A stretch of DNA of 64,000 nucleotides from the NCBI GenBank assembly GCA_009760855.2, contig WPIO01000002.1, positions 10,674,501 through 10,738,500 on the forward strand, given 5' to 3'. The DNA comes from Cristatella mucedo. Lineage: Eukaryota > Bryozoa > Phylactolaemata > Cristatellidae. Under the pieces are notes generated by a model. The model was given only the letters and a program-made list of their open reading frames with translations, searched no databases and was not told where the DNA came from. Position numbers and translations under genes: made by a program. This document shows, piece by piece, positions 46,713 through 60,206 of this stretch (position 1 is the first letter of the stretch; each line of letters begins with the position of its first letter).

Positions 46713-48581
46713 GACAACTCTAGTTTTGCTGCCAGCCTGCTGCAGCATGTTTTTCTAATCGACTGGCAGCAGAGTGGCCGAAGTCTGACCATTATAAGAG
46801 ACCCCTTTGACCACGACAAGCAGGGGGTGGGGCCCCTGCTGGCTGCTGGCCGGGCAGCAGCCAGCAGCTAGCAGAGGTTCCAGCTGGTGTTCCCAGGTTG
46901 CATCGGCTGCTAATGATGGATGGGTCATGTCCTGTGAGACGGCCCAATGACAGTTTACTAGCTTGTTGTATAGCTTCTTAACTTTGTTTCCAGGCAGACT
47001 TGAGCCCAAGCGAAAGCCTGCCGAGAGCATTACCTGGGTAGTAGGTATCTAGTTAGTATAACACCCAAGGATCGATGCAATGTCGAGGCTGTGGCCTCTG
47101 CTGTTGCTGGGCCTGTCTACCGAATTTCTTTCCACGGAGAAAGGGTAGGAGCTCCTGGTTGGTTTGTCGTGTGTCAGCTAGCTGCAAACTTGACAGCAGC
47201 AGCAGCAGCAGCTGTTACTGCAGAAGCTGTGGTGCGTTCGAGGGGGATTTAGTTTTTTTTATCGCCAGTTCAATAAAAGCTTAGTCTTGTGGACTCTTGT
47301 TCTCTTAATCATGTCTACTGCCAACTCCCCCCCTGTTAAAACCGTGGACACGGGTAGAGCATTTCTGGCTTATCCTTATAGGGGGGGGGGGTGTTTAAAC
47401 TGCTGTTTAAGCATTGGTCGCCATATTTGCCAATGCCGTATCTCGGTAATGGTGTACTTTATGCTACTGCTTGCGCTGGCTGCTTCTGCATATATGAGTG
47501 TGGGCCGAGCCGTGGCCTATCGCAGATCTTTATCGAGGGCTACCAGCGACAGTTAAGTTATTTCTGCCTTCAAACAATTAGCTGTGTCCAATCTGGCTGG
47601 CTGGCTGCACCGGCTGTGTCTGATAACTTCGCGTGCGGGGGGGGGGGGGGGGGGCAAATATACCGTGAATGCTTCTTCATTCAGCTTCTCCAGCCTGGCT
47701 GCCATCTTCCTATTCTGAGCCTGCGTGGCTCACTTCTTGCCTATGCCACTAGCCTCGGTGGAGCCGGTCTTGGTGGACAGTGGGAAGAGAAGCCCTGCTT
47801 GGCAACCCTCTTTCATTTCTACGTTCATCCTCACCTTATTGAGCAACAGCAGTGTGGTCCAGCTTAAGCAGCAGGCATGCATCGGTAGAACCTCGATCTA
47901 GGTTACCGTAGGACTGCCGGCGTTGGAGCAGTGAAGCAGATCACAACTGTTAGACACTGCTGCCGCTGCTACCTGGAGTCCAGTGAAGGCAGCAGCTGTA
48001 GCATGTCCCATCATGCCACCGTATCCCACCCACCCACGTGATGCCACTCCGGTGGTGGCTTCGTGGTTAAAGGGATGCCTCGCGACACTGCTGGGCAGGG
48101 CCACGTCGAGTGCTGAGTGTATGCTCACAGCGCCTCACAGCCCGTGGGGTTTGGCAGCCTGTGGAAGGAGTTTCTCGAAGGGCTAAATATATATCGACCT
48201 AGGTGGAGTGAGTCAGTGATAGGAAAACCGCTCGGGGTGGGTGTGGGAAGCATGCCTGGCCGCAAGCAAGCCGGCCCGGCCCCTTCCAAGATGTCAGTGA
48301 CACTCAGCAACGGCCACCAACGATGGGGCTTGGTGGGCTCGGCAGAACTGGCTCAAGTTCACCACCGTGCTGCTGCTGCTGCTGGAGCTGGAGCTCGTCT
48401 TGTGCTGCCGTTATCACCCGCAAATTGACCACAACCGGCTTCATATCTGGCAATGACAATGCCTCTGACTGAGCATGTATAGTGGTGAATAAGGATGACC
48501 TTAGTGAGGGGTGAATTAGGATGACTTTAGTGAGCTCGAGTTTACCTCTAGCAAGGTTTAGGGAGTAACTTCCTTGCAGTG
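46713..48581. other. Intronic sequence rich in CTG/CAG and G-runs
   Basis: Contains (AGC)6 at about 47199, G11 near 47383-47393, G18 at 47637-47654 and (CTG)5 near 48367. Open frames up to 158 residues (47391-47867, 47983-48428) lack any recognised motif. Confidence 0.45.
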
Positions 48582-48785
48582 GCCTATAATAATAATAATA
48601 CACTTGATAAAGCACCCTCAGAGAACTCAATCTCTTTCTAGGCACTTTAATTTACTGCAAGGAAACACCATCGAATGGGGAGTGGAAATATCATGCTTGA
48701 TAAACAACATGAATAACATGGTTAGGGGTGACATGCACAGGGTCAGCATGCAAATGTGGTTAGTGGCAGCATGCAATGTTGCATA
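48582..48785 (-). mobile_element. LINE-A 3'-end fragment
   Basis: (AAT)n, 'cacttgataaagcaccctca', 'tctttctaggcactttaatt', then 'ggttaggggtgacatgcaca' and 'gggtcagcatgcaaatgtgg'. Close to the 40 kb copy. The outer stem now reads AAAGCACC/GGCACTTT, where the second-strand change may be a compensatory pair (C-G to T-A). Confidence 0.88.
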
Positions 48786-48867
48786 AAGTCGTTTAGTGCA
48801 GATTCGAGTGAGGTGCTTCTCCTCCTTCTCTGTGTTTGTCGAATAGATGGCTCCATTCTGTAATGTA

Positions 48868-49345
48868 TTTTAATGTATCACCAGCTATACCCAAAAATTC
48901 ATAATGACTCTATTGGGTGTTTTTACAGGAGAGTTTTCTATATCGAATTCAAAGCCTAAGCAGCTGTCGGTACGCATGCCATAGCCAACAGCTTTCATCT
49001 CACGCAACAAGAAAAATATAACTCATTTTTATAGCACCCCAAGAGAACTTAATCTCAATTCAGGCGCTTCACATATGCCTCAAGGCTCGAGCACACGACC
49101 TCAGCCAGACCTTGGTCGGGGACGAGCACCTTAACCTGCTGGACCAAACCAGCTCAAGAGAAAGTGAGAAGAGTAGCTGAATTCGGAGTGTAGGCGAGGT
49201 GGTAGTTGTGAGTAGCATTGAAGTAGCTGCTCAGGACGGCTGGATAGGTTGTGCCACTGTCGGCAGCAGTAAAGTAGTTACCAGTGCTTAAGAATTGTAG
49301 AAGTGAGTTCTACAGTCTAGGATCTGTAGATTACTACCAGTGGCT
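48868..49345 (-). mobile_element. LINE-B 3' UTR, interrupted by SINE-B
   Basis: Minus-strand LINE-B end: 'gtgtttttacaggagagttt', 'gtacgcatgccatagccaac', 'ctcacgcaacaa', then after the SINE 'agagaaagtgagaagagtag', 'gtgagtagcattgaagtagc', 'agtaaagtagttaccagtgc'. Normal, uninverted orientation. Confidence 0.85.
49013..49154 (-). mobile_element. SINE-B nested in LINE-B
   Basis: On the minus strand: 'gagctggtttggtccagcag', 'gttaaggtgctcg', B box region 'cgtgtgctcgagccttgagg', 3' domain 'gaagcgcctgaattgagatt', 'aagttctcttggggtgctat'. It is bounded by a 5-bp direct repeat CAAGA (49008-49012 and 49155-49159), matching the uninterrupted LINE-B sequence 'caacaaagagaaag' at that point. Confidence 0.9.
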
Positions 49346-50278
49346 CACAGCACAGCATGGGCAGGTGACAGCCAAACCTGAGGCTCAACTTTTCTTCAAT
49401 AAGTATTCAAATTAAAATGACACGATTGCATGACATGCACATAGGCATGTCGATCTAGGCGCTCCGCGTGCTCACTCATTCAGCAGCTAGGCAATAGAGC
49501 TAACTGAAGGATGGAACCAGACCCACATGGCACTACGCAGCGCGGATTGCTGTCAGGGAACAAGCCGGCTCTAGTGCTCGAGTGTTGTGAGCTGCCTGTA
49601 CCACTACTGTTCGTCGATGATCTGCCGACAAGGGCTACATTGGGAGTTTTCGATTCGTCCGAATCATCATGCACAGTTTCGGATTCCGACGTTCGGCCAG
49701 TATTGCTGACTTAGGAACAGCAGCTACCCTTCCCCCCAGATCCCTCCTGGGGGGGGGGAGGGGAGGGGTTAATCAATTGGGGCTGTGCTCATAATGCTGT
49801 TGTACAAGCCTATTTAAGAGTGAGTCATATCGTACGACAGTTTTGCATCCTCACCATTGCATGCCACTCATACCTTGACGTTGAGACAAAACTGGCCCTC
49901 GTGCTGCCTGAGATTGCAGCTTGGTGTTATCTAAGAACTATAGTCGAACCTCTTTGATTGAATACCCTCCACCACGGGACCCTCTGTCCGATGGTTTTTA
50001 TGAGACTAGTGCAGCAAGCTGAGTTTTCGGTAGTAGAACCGCTTCCAAAAACGAAGAGGATAGACGTATATAATAGCAAGAACCACACATCACCCTGGAA
50101 ATACATTTTATTAATTTTATGTACCTCATAAATGGGTTAAAGGCATATTTGCAAGCAGTCCACCACACGCCAAACGGTGGCCGACTGGCATTCTTTTGAT
50201 TTCTTACTAGATCTGATGCAAAGGATACTGCATGTTATCTCTTACATGCTGCATGTTTTGATAACAACCACTATCAAA
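49346..50278. other. Intronic unique sequence
   Basis: A frame at 49511-49714 (plus) and its antisense shadow have no known motif. A G-rich run lies at 49749-49769. Nothing else is recognised. Confidence 0.4.
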
Positions 50279-51075
50279 ATAATGATAATAATGCATTTGT
50301 ATTGCACCCCAAGAGAACCAAGTGTCTTTCTTGACCTTTAACAAATGATGAAAATGAAACATGCAAGCTGTTTAGTGATTGCAGCATTGACATTTGTAGC
50401 CTTGCCGTCTAAGCATGCACACAAATGCTGTTATGAACAGCTGAGATTTTAGCTTCTCTTTAAATGGCCTCAAGTCAGGGGATTTTATGATGTAAGTCGA
50501 TGGCCAGTGTCAGGTTTTGGGTGCGCAGGAGCTGAAGGCACGATCTCCACAAGATTTAAGGCTGGTTGGAGCCCTTATTTTCCCGAGCCCTGAGTTTTCG
50601 CAATGGTAGCTGACCGTAGACAGGATTGACCGTGGAGCTGAGATGTAGTCATCTAGCAAAAGATTATTTTGGTGCAGGACACCCAGATTGCACGCAGGGG
50701 CTACAGGATAGGGTGTGGCCGAGCCAGTGGTTTGAATTAGGCTATCTAGTTTCCGAATGACACTTGGTTTTAAAGGGCTGTTCCAACATGCAGTTTCGAA
50801 AAGTTTGCTTTCTGATAAAGCTCGAATGTCGGCAGCAGTACGAGCTGCCACGGAGTTGAGGATTGAGAATTTGAGGTGCTCGATTGAAGGGAAGCATCAA
50901 AGCATAGATATCCCTGTTTGTCATCTGCCAGGAAATGAGGGCCCGATTGTGCTCGATGGAACGTGATGGCTAGAAAAAAGTGTGCACTGTGAAACAAAAG
51001 TGAACCAAAAACAGATCCCCGTGTTACCCAACCTTTAATGGCTCACCGAATGACTGTTAGTCGTTGGCTTGTACC
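50279..51075 (-). mobile_element. Old LINE-A copy
   Basis: Minus strand: tail and hairpin relic at 50279-50345 ('gataataatgcatttgtatt', 'gcaccccaagagaacc'), 3' UTR 'cttctctttaaatggcctca', then RT-region relics 'gaccgtggagctgagatgta', 'attgagaatttgaggtgctc' and 'ctttaatggctcaccgaatg'. The 113-residue frame 50510-50851 is a fragment of its degraded ORF. Confidence 0.78.
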
Positions 51076-51146
51076 GTTGAAACCTCACACTAGGATTGGA
51101 CCTACACCTTTGCTGTGCCAGTGGTGGTTATGCCCAGTGAGACTAC

Positions 51147-51148
<2 letters not shown>

Positions 51149-51238
<90 letters not shown>

Positions 51239-51250
51239 GAGAGAGAGAGA
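51149..51250. repeat. (GA)n microsatellite
   Basis: About 100 bp of GA repeat with one interruption. False Arg-Glu frames arise from it. Confidence 0.97.
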
Positions 51251-54200
51251 TGAAGCATGAAGCTGCTGCCATGGTTGACTCGCTATATAAGCTTCACTTA
51301 CATGTACAGTTTCTTATGTATAAACACCGGAAATTGTACCGAGAGCATTTTTCTGGCGCTGGAAGAGGCCGCGCTTCACAGGGTGGGGGGCACCAGACTT
51401 GACTTGGTCCCGGCGGGCATCCAGCTTATACATAAAGGCGCTGGGGAAGTCATTCAAAAGCGTGTTTGTTAGCCGACTGAGCCTAGAGGTAGAAAAATTT
51501 TGAGTGGATAGCAAGTGGAAGACAGGGAAACCCAAGAGCTTTGCTGAAGCTCCAGCTGGCGACCTTCGGTTGGATAGCTTGCCTTGGATTGGCTGCTAGT
51601 CACCCGGAGACTAGAGTAGGGCTTCCATGTGTTTGTTGTTCGCAGAGCACCTTCAAATAATGAAGGATAACAACTTGTGCAAAATACATTTGGTAAAGCA
51701 TAAGAAGACCGATTGCCAGGTATGGCTGCACTGGTAAAATTTCCATTTTGCTTTGTTGGCAAAGACAATACCCAACTTACGTGTAAGAGTGAGTTGAAAA
51801 AAAAAGTTATATTAACATATCAAAGGAGGCTGTTCATTAAGCCCAGCAAAACGTTGGTTGGTATATATATATCTCTATGGCTGATTTATTTTAAGAGTCC
51901 ATGCCATTTCTCTCAGTTACTTAGGCCCATTGCATGAAAGGCCCCTTCAGTCGTCCTTTCATGGTGCAGTCGTGGGGGACCTCCTAAGCATCTTGAACTA
52001 GGTGCCAAAGCGTACCAGAAGAAGCCGACCCTCATTTTGTCGTTAGGGAAACCCCCTCCCCTCGCGCACACAGCGACTGTACTGACACAAGAGCCAAAAA
52101 TGTAAACAAAAAACAATTGAGGTCTAGATAGCTAGCCCTTGAAACGCCATGCTTAAACGCAACAAATCCATAGCAATCGTGCATGGTTATTCTTTTACAG
52201 TTTTTGCACACACTGCACTAACTAACAGTGACAGCTATTCCATTTTGACTGCTGCAGTCACGATTTAGCAGATCCGGTGGCCACAACTGGATTTCCAACT
52301 CCGGTTCATCACTTCATGCATTTGTATTGATGGAACAAGACTTTTGAGAAGGAGTTTAGGTACATATGTGTGCACCCTCTCTTAGCAGTGACCAGTTAGC
52401 ACCCCTGTCAGGGGCTAGGGTGGTTGGATCATTAATGTACGATTTGGTCGTGGGTTTATCAGTTAGTATCCAACACGTTGCTGTTTAATTGGGTAGTTGG
52501 TCAGGCAAGAGATGTGCCACAATCTGGCTTTGCCTCCCTGAGGCATTTGCATAATATTGATCACCTATGACCCAACATGCAAACATCACCTTCGGATGTG
52601 CTTGCATGCACTTGTCAAGCCTGTGGAGTTGGTGTCCTTGAGTCGTGACATGGGAGACCTCTGCTGCTGCTGCTTAGCTGACTTTTTCTGCTAGTGACAT
52701 CTGCCAGTCGCAGTGCTTCACACCTCGTTTAGAGGCTCTGCCACCTGCTGCCCCATTCCACTTGCCATAGCTGCAAAGTAATCATCAAGTGGGGGAGGGG
52801 AACAATCTTTGACAGGCAGCTAAGCTGTGCTGATCTGATCTTACGTGTGTCTGCTCTTCTTATTGTCATTTTGTGGCTAGCAAAAGCTATTACTGATCGT
52901 CAAGACGACAGTTATGGGAGTGACTAGGTGACCTTGATTTCCACTTTGTAGTAGCCCACCCCTCCCTTTAAAGGCACAAGTACTAGCATGTGGCAGCTTC
53001 TTTTGTGGATTTGGATAACTATTGAGATCCAATGACTGCTCACTCAAGACTGCTGTGAGGTTTTGGAAATTTGGGCATGCCAAATAGATCACAGGTTCCG
53101 GCCATGCTGATTGACTCGCTTGCTAATCTCCTTTCATTCATTCATATTGGGATCATGGTGGCAATGAAGGTAGGTAGTGCTGGCACTGGTGGGCACCTTC
53201 TCATTGCTGTGGTTACGAGTCACGAGGAAAATCTTACTGGCATGCCCTCCAGGGGTGCAGCCGATCAGCTCAAACATGGTTTTTCAATTGACAGATGGTG
53301 AATGCTGTACCTGCTGTACGCTTTTAAGTTAGGATTTGGCTGGAGCTGTTTCGGTCAGACGTAAACTAGTGGCTTCTAGCTGCTTTAGGGGATGATGGAC
53401 TGATCGATATGCAGCACATTAGTAAGCTTGAGCTGTTTTTTTGACATGACCACGCCGATCGATCATAGGGTTAGAGCACAGCTTACCATCTTCATTATTT
53501 GCTCGCGATGAATGACAATTATCAATAGTGCACAGTGCAGCAAGGACTGTGGCAGGTGCTGTATGCTAGGGTCGAGAGACTGTCCAGGAGGCACTCGAGT
53601 GCATGTGAGTGGATGAATGCACACTAAGCTCGGATAACGGCCAGTGAAGCACAAAGTGCTCATCGCCTTGTCTTTCCTATTGCTGTTGTCGTTCCTGATG
53701 TTCCTGGCTGTCACACATATTCTAAGGTAGCCGTGTGCAACTTGATTTATTTGACTTATTCTAGTGTCCGGTTACGTTTGGGGGGGTGATCATAGCCTTT
53801 TCGGGGGTAGCCTAGTCCTTCCAGGGGTGGCAGCTTATTCTGTGTGTTGGCAGCCCCTAGCTCCGTGGGGCCGTGAGGAACTGACCGATGCCGAATGCTT
53901 GTAGACACTTTCACCGAAGGCACACTAAAGCCTGAGTTTCGGTAAGAAGAGTGCTAGCAACCAGTGCTTGCCTTGCTTGCTGCTTGATCCTTGACCTCTG
54001 ACCAAACTGCCCTCACCCCTCCTGGATGGAGGGGAGAAGCAGCCAGCATGCTGCTTGCTGATGCTAGAAATCGATTTATGTTGGGAGTGTGGTCAAATAG
54101 GTACCGAAAGATACTCCAGCAGCTGCAAGCACTGTCCGACGAATCCCGGGAGAGGACAGATGAATGGCAAGAACCTTGAGTGATGCAGTTTGGCAGGAGG

Positions 54201-54466
54201 TCGACATTGAAAGACTGCCTGCACTGTGTCCCCAAAACAGTCATTGCCAAACAGAAAGGCTAGAAAGAGTTGTTGGCTAGCGACCGTGGACGGCTGGCAT
54301 CAGCAGCAACGGCAAGGCTGCTGAGGCTGTATGTGTGCTGATCCCGAAGGAGAGAGAGAAAAATGACAGATAAGCAGGGTGGGATTGAGCGGAATACAAG
54401 AGAGGTATACAAAGATGGTGAACAAGTGGCAAAAGTAGAAGCAGAGAAACAAGGCACAGAGGTGTA

Positions 54467-54469
<3 letters not shown>
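51251..54469. other. Intronic sequence without recognised features
   Basis: About 3.2 kb without a LINE, SINE or exon that I can identify. Frames of 60-100 residues on both strands are unsupported. Confidence 0.4.

Positions 54470-54552
<83 letters not shown>
54470..54552. repeat. (GA)n microsatellite
   Basis: About 82 bp of GA repeat on the plus strand, opposite in strand sense to the (CT)n tract 630 bp downstream. Confidence 0.97.
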
Positions 54553-54556
<4 letters not shown>

Positions 54557-55180
54557 GCTTAAGTAGTAGCAAACCGTGAACCCGTCAGATTGGACTCGCT
54601 CACAGGGCACCAGAACTTTTTCGGTCAAATTTTCCCTCAACCTCCTGTTACGATGTGCATTGCAGGCTTGGTCATTGCACATTGTCACTGCATTCGTGAT
54701 ACAGACAGAGTCTGTCTTGTCCTAAGGTAACGTATTCCTGCACAGATTTTTAGAGCTCTTGACCACATGCATAGAGCATGTTCAGGCATGTTCACACTCA
54801 TGCTTGTGGCACTGGTTTGAACATCCTCATTTGTGGCCAGGAGCATGATAAGTTAGCATACTCAAGCTAGCCGATAGTTGGGCATCACCTGAGTTGAGCT
54901 GCTCAAGGGTTACCTGTACCGAGTATGACTTATGCCTACTGCAGGAAAAAGAGACTAGTGTATGCATGTATCGCTGTCAGATTGCCCGGCGCCTTGCAAA
55001 AAAGTCGGGCGAGATCGTTGCCAGCCAGCCAAATGGAGGTATATTGCATGTCGCTATTAGATCTGGCCATTTCTCCATGGTGTTCTTAGTGACAGTCTTC
55101 TCAGTGGCTTCTGAACACTAGGTCCCACTCAGAAGCTTTCAAGATGGAAGAATGCCCTGTAGCCGTGCAATGACAAACTA

Positions 55181-55189
55181 CTCTCTCTC

Positions 55190-55250
<61 letters not shown>
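55181..55250. repeat. (CT)n microsatellite
   Basis: About 70 bp of CT repeat with one CC interruption. Confidence 0.97.
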
Positions 55251-55251
<1 letters not shown>

Positions 55252-55559
55252 CCACGCGTTCTTTTATCCTAAGGCATGGCTATCCGAAAGGCATTTGCAA
55301 CAAACTAGCTACTTTCGTAATGTTGAAACTCGATGCTAGTCGGGTTTGCTCCTCTGACGAACAGCAGTGTGCCTTTGCTTAGATGCCCCAGGTTTTATGC
55401 AGGCATCAGCTAGAAATCATAAATCTGAAAAAGCATTCCTAAGATTCATAACAGATGATAATGTTGGCTATCCACCATCTCTATATCTGCTACCATGTAA
55501 TATCAGCACCATACCTAGGGATTCTCTCAAGTGATTTAGATAGTTTTGACTGTATCGTA

Positions 55560-56650
55560 ATCAAGATTGGAAAGTTCAGAGTCCACTCCTAGTTCAGATT
55601 TAGGGCAATTCACTTCACCGAGTCAGCTTTCCTGCTAATGACTTTCCTGTGTAATGACTTTTTTAAGCTTGGTGACTTATATAGAGTTACTCTGCTGGAT
55701 CTATGGGCAGCCTTTGATACCGCCTCGGATCATCAAATCCTTCTTAAACGCCCATCGCCCAGGCATGTCTGGAATTGCACTGCGATGATTTAAGTCCTAT
55801 CTCAGTGGACGATTTTCGAGCATGTTAAGAGCCATGTTAAGAGCCAGTAGCCATTGGTGGAGCCGTTTAGGGTACCCCACGGATCTCATCTAGTTGGAAT
55901 GATTTTGACAATTTATACTCTCCCACTTGCCAATGTAATTGCCGAGTGCAATCGAGGCTTTCATTTCTTTGCAGGTGAAACCCAGCACACAGCTGTACCT
56001 GTGTGTTGACACTCCATGCCTGCTAGTGTGTCATACCCTCTTAACTACATTGCAGGCTCTATTGCCCGCATTCATAATTACGTGTCAGCATACTCCCTCA
56101 AATTCAATGGCAGTAAACCAATTAAAAGGTATTGGCACTTTTGGTGTTACTCGGAAAATTTGTATATGCCTAACCCACAAAATTAGCTCAGGCAACTCAT
56201 GCTGCGTGGCTTTTTCATGGAATCTGTGTGTCCTATTCCAATTTGACCTTTCTCTGGATGACCACACCAGCTCCACAGTCAAATCTGTCCGCTTTCATGT
56301 AACAGCATTGCCAAAATTTGGGCGTACTTAAATGACGTTGCCGCTGCCAAGTTAATCCTTGTATTTTGACACCCATCTTGAGGTATTTAATTCACTGCTT
56401 ATAGGTCTTTCTGCCTATGCAATACCATCACAGTGTTGGTGCAAAACTCTGTATTTAAGCTTGTCTGTTCTGAACATATCAATTTCCATATTGCATCACT
56501 TCTCACTTACCTACACTGTGTCCCCACCAAGCACTATATCGACATACACAATCTGCCACTCTCTTTTAGGTCCTTTTATTCTCTCCGACTTCTTTATTTG
56601 AAATACTTTCCCTTCAGGCTTCCCATCATATGCCACCCACTCAGCTGACA
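55560..56650 (+). mobile_element. Highly decayed LINE-A copy
   Basis: Plus-strand RT remnants in order: 'caccgagtcagctttcctgc', 'LLDLWAAFDTAS' (motif A relic near 55700), 'IYTLPLANVIAECNRGFHFF' in place of the motif C approach (55914-55972), 'FDLSLDDHTSSTVKSVRFH' (56239-56296), and a C-terminal relic up to about 56600. Motif C itself is lost. Many frameshifts and stops. Confidence 0.82.
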
Positions 56651-57633
56651 CTAGAAATAGATAAGCGATCCATGGCTGAGGCTTGTTATTTGCAAGTGTC
56701 TGATATGCTTGCTCAGCCGATCCCCACATGATGGGTGGGATTCACTGGTAAGCATCGGCAAGTCAGGATTGTTCTGCTTTGTTCTGTAGCCACTCGGCCC
56801 TTTGCTAGGGAAACTGCCACCGGCTCTCATATCACCCCATCGTAGCAACCTTAGCACTGATAAACGGGTTTGTCAGCAGTGGCAGCTGCATCGTCCTATG
56901 CCTGTCGCTGCCGTCGCAGCTCTGTCACATGGCATGTGCAATTATGCTAGACATGCTAGACTGCATCCATTAGCCGCCTGCCTCAGATATTGGCACGCTT
57001 ATCTTACAGTGCACCGGTTAGAATCCCACTCTCTCGGGATATGAGCTGGTACCACTGGCTTGCACCAGTTGTCTGCCTTTTGTGAGAACAGTTAAGTTTC
57101 GCTCCCATGTGACAAGCATTGCATGCCCTCAGCTTACTTGCAATGCAATGCACCAGCGTGTCTACTACTGAAAAGGCAGCCGGTGCCATTCCGCTCGTGG
57201 TCCAAGCCCACTCTTGATTCAAGCATGCTTCTGCTGGCTATGGACTTGTGGGCTTGGGTCAGTTATCGACAGTACAGAACGAACAACTACGACCTGGTGA
57301 GAGCCGTGATTTATGGCTGTGTCCTACCAATGCGAATGGGCTTATCTCCTCTGTATCAGAGACAATTATCAGAAGACAGTTACTAGATCCGGCTACCAGC
57401 ACCGGGCAGGCTTTAGAAACTCAAATCTGTTTTGAGTTCCTTTGCTAACTTGACAGCCAATGCTCCATATGTATTTATGGTGCCTTGCATACTGTACCTT
57501 GCATAGAGCACAGTTGCCATCCAGGAGCCTCCCGGCAATGGCTTGTGGCCTGTGCACTCCGACCGAGGTCAGGCAATTGAAAATACTAATGAGACATTTG
57601 TTTGGTGACCTAGAATAACTAAATCGCTGCCAA
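56651..57633. other. Intronic sequence without recognised features
   Basis: No repeat or exon recognised. Short frames on both strands are unsupported. Confidence 0.4.
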
Positions 57634-57771
57634 GCTGGTTTGGTCCAGTGGTTAAGGTGCTTGCACCGACCAGGTTCTGGTTGAGGTCGTGGGCTCGAGC
57701 CCCGAGGCACATGTGAAGCGCCTGAATAGAGATTAAGTTCTCTTAGGGTGCTATACAATGAATTATATATA
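57634..57771 (+). mobile_element. SINE-B, reference copy
   Basis: Head 'gctggtttggtccagtggtt', 'aaggtgcttgcacc' (A box TGGTCCAGTGG); B box 'gtgggctcgagccccgagg'; 3' domain 'gaagcgcctgaatagagatt', 'aagttctcttagggtgctat', 'acaatgaattatatat'. The inner hairpin AGAGATTAAGTTCTCT (57728-57743) is identical to LINE-A. The outer arms AGCGCC/GGTGCT pair with one G-U. Confidence 0.93.
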
Positions 57772-58720
57772 CGTATGCTGGCAAGGAAGCATGTCAAATT
57801 GGTTAGTTATAGCAAGCACAGAGGGTCAGCGTGCATAAGCCCACAAAGACAATTCACACGGACCGAGCAAATGCTGTCCAGAACCGGTGGGCTTTTACCT
57901 TCTCTATATGTCATGGGGATCTCATTACATCAATGGTTAGTTAGTTCCATGCTTTGGGAGCATGCGAACTGAAAACAATGTATCCAAAGAATTTGAGGTA
58001 GGTTGATCGAGGTACAGCTGAGTGACTTAGAAGAATCTGTGGGTCTATGTAGGCCATAGCAAGAGAATGAGGGAACCTAACAGTGGGTGACAGAATTTAA
58101 AGTCGACATGCTGCTTGATGGGGAACCAGTTCAGATTGGTGAGTAATGTGGCAGTTTCGATGGACACTTCAGGCAAGCCTAACTGCAGATTTTCGGGTAA
58201 ACTCTAAGCATTTTATTGCACAGGCATGAAGATCTGTGAGTATTGAGTTGCAGAAGTCTAGACAGGATGCCACAAATGTGTGGACCAGCTTGGTAATGGC
58301 ATCCTTATCTAAGAAGGTGGGCATTTGCAATTGTGCATAGCTGAAAGTGCCGCTCTGGTTTGGCGCAACGGTTAAGGTGCTTCAATCGATCAAGGTCAAG
58401 GTGAATGTATTTGATGACTGAGGTCGCTGACTTGAGCCCCGTGATATATTTGAAGTGCCCGAATAAAGATCAAGTTCTCCCAGGGTTCTATACAAAGGAA
58501 TTATATTTATTTCTATAGGCAGGCTTGACTGTAAAGTTGACGTTGTGATCATCTAGTGAAAGGTCGTTGTGGAACAGGACAGCCCTGATTTCTGTCAGCT
58601 GGCCTGATTTGATGTGGTGGTTGATTAAGCGAGCAGGTCCCATGAATAGCCGTGATTTACTGCGATCATCTGTAACAACTTTGAGAAGCTCACATACCGT
58701 ATTATGCAGCACAGTGTCTA
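57772..58720 (-). mobile_element. Old LINE-A copy interrupted by SINE-B
   Basis: Minus strand: 'acggaccgagcaaatgctgt', 'gttccatgctttgggagcat', 'aaagtcgacatgctgcttga', 'caggcaagcctaactgcaga', 'gcatccttatctaagaaggt'. After the SINE it continues with 'ggcaggcttgactgtaaagt' and 'tcatctagtgaaaggtcgtt'. The coding capacity is gone. Confidence 0.82.
58349..58513 (+). mobile_element. SINE-B nested in old LINE-A
   Basis: Head 'gctctggtttggcgcaacgg', 'ttaaggtgcttc'; an internal expansion near 58390-58420; B box damaged ('tgacttgagccccgtg'); 3' domain 'gaagtgcccgaataaagatc', 'aagttctcccagggttctat'. The surrounding LINE-A sequence resumes directly after it. The target duplication is not clear. Confidence 0.82.

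Positions 58721-60206
<1,486 letters not shown>

Noticed and set aside
46521-46871. 116-residue Ala/Pro-rich frame
   Set aside because: Generated by the 21-bp minisatellite; other frames and the minus strand are open too.
47391-47867. 158-residue frame in intron 1
   Set aside because: It crosses the G18 run, has no known motif, and lies within the intron with overlapping frames open.
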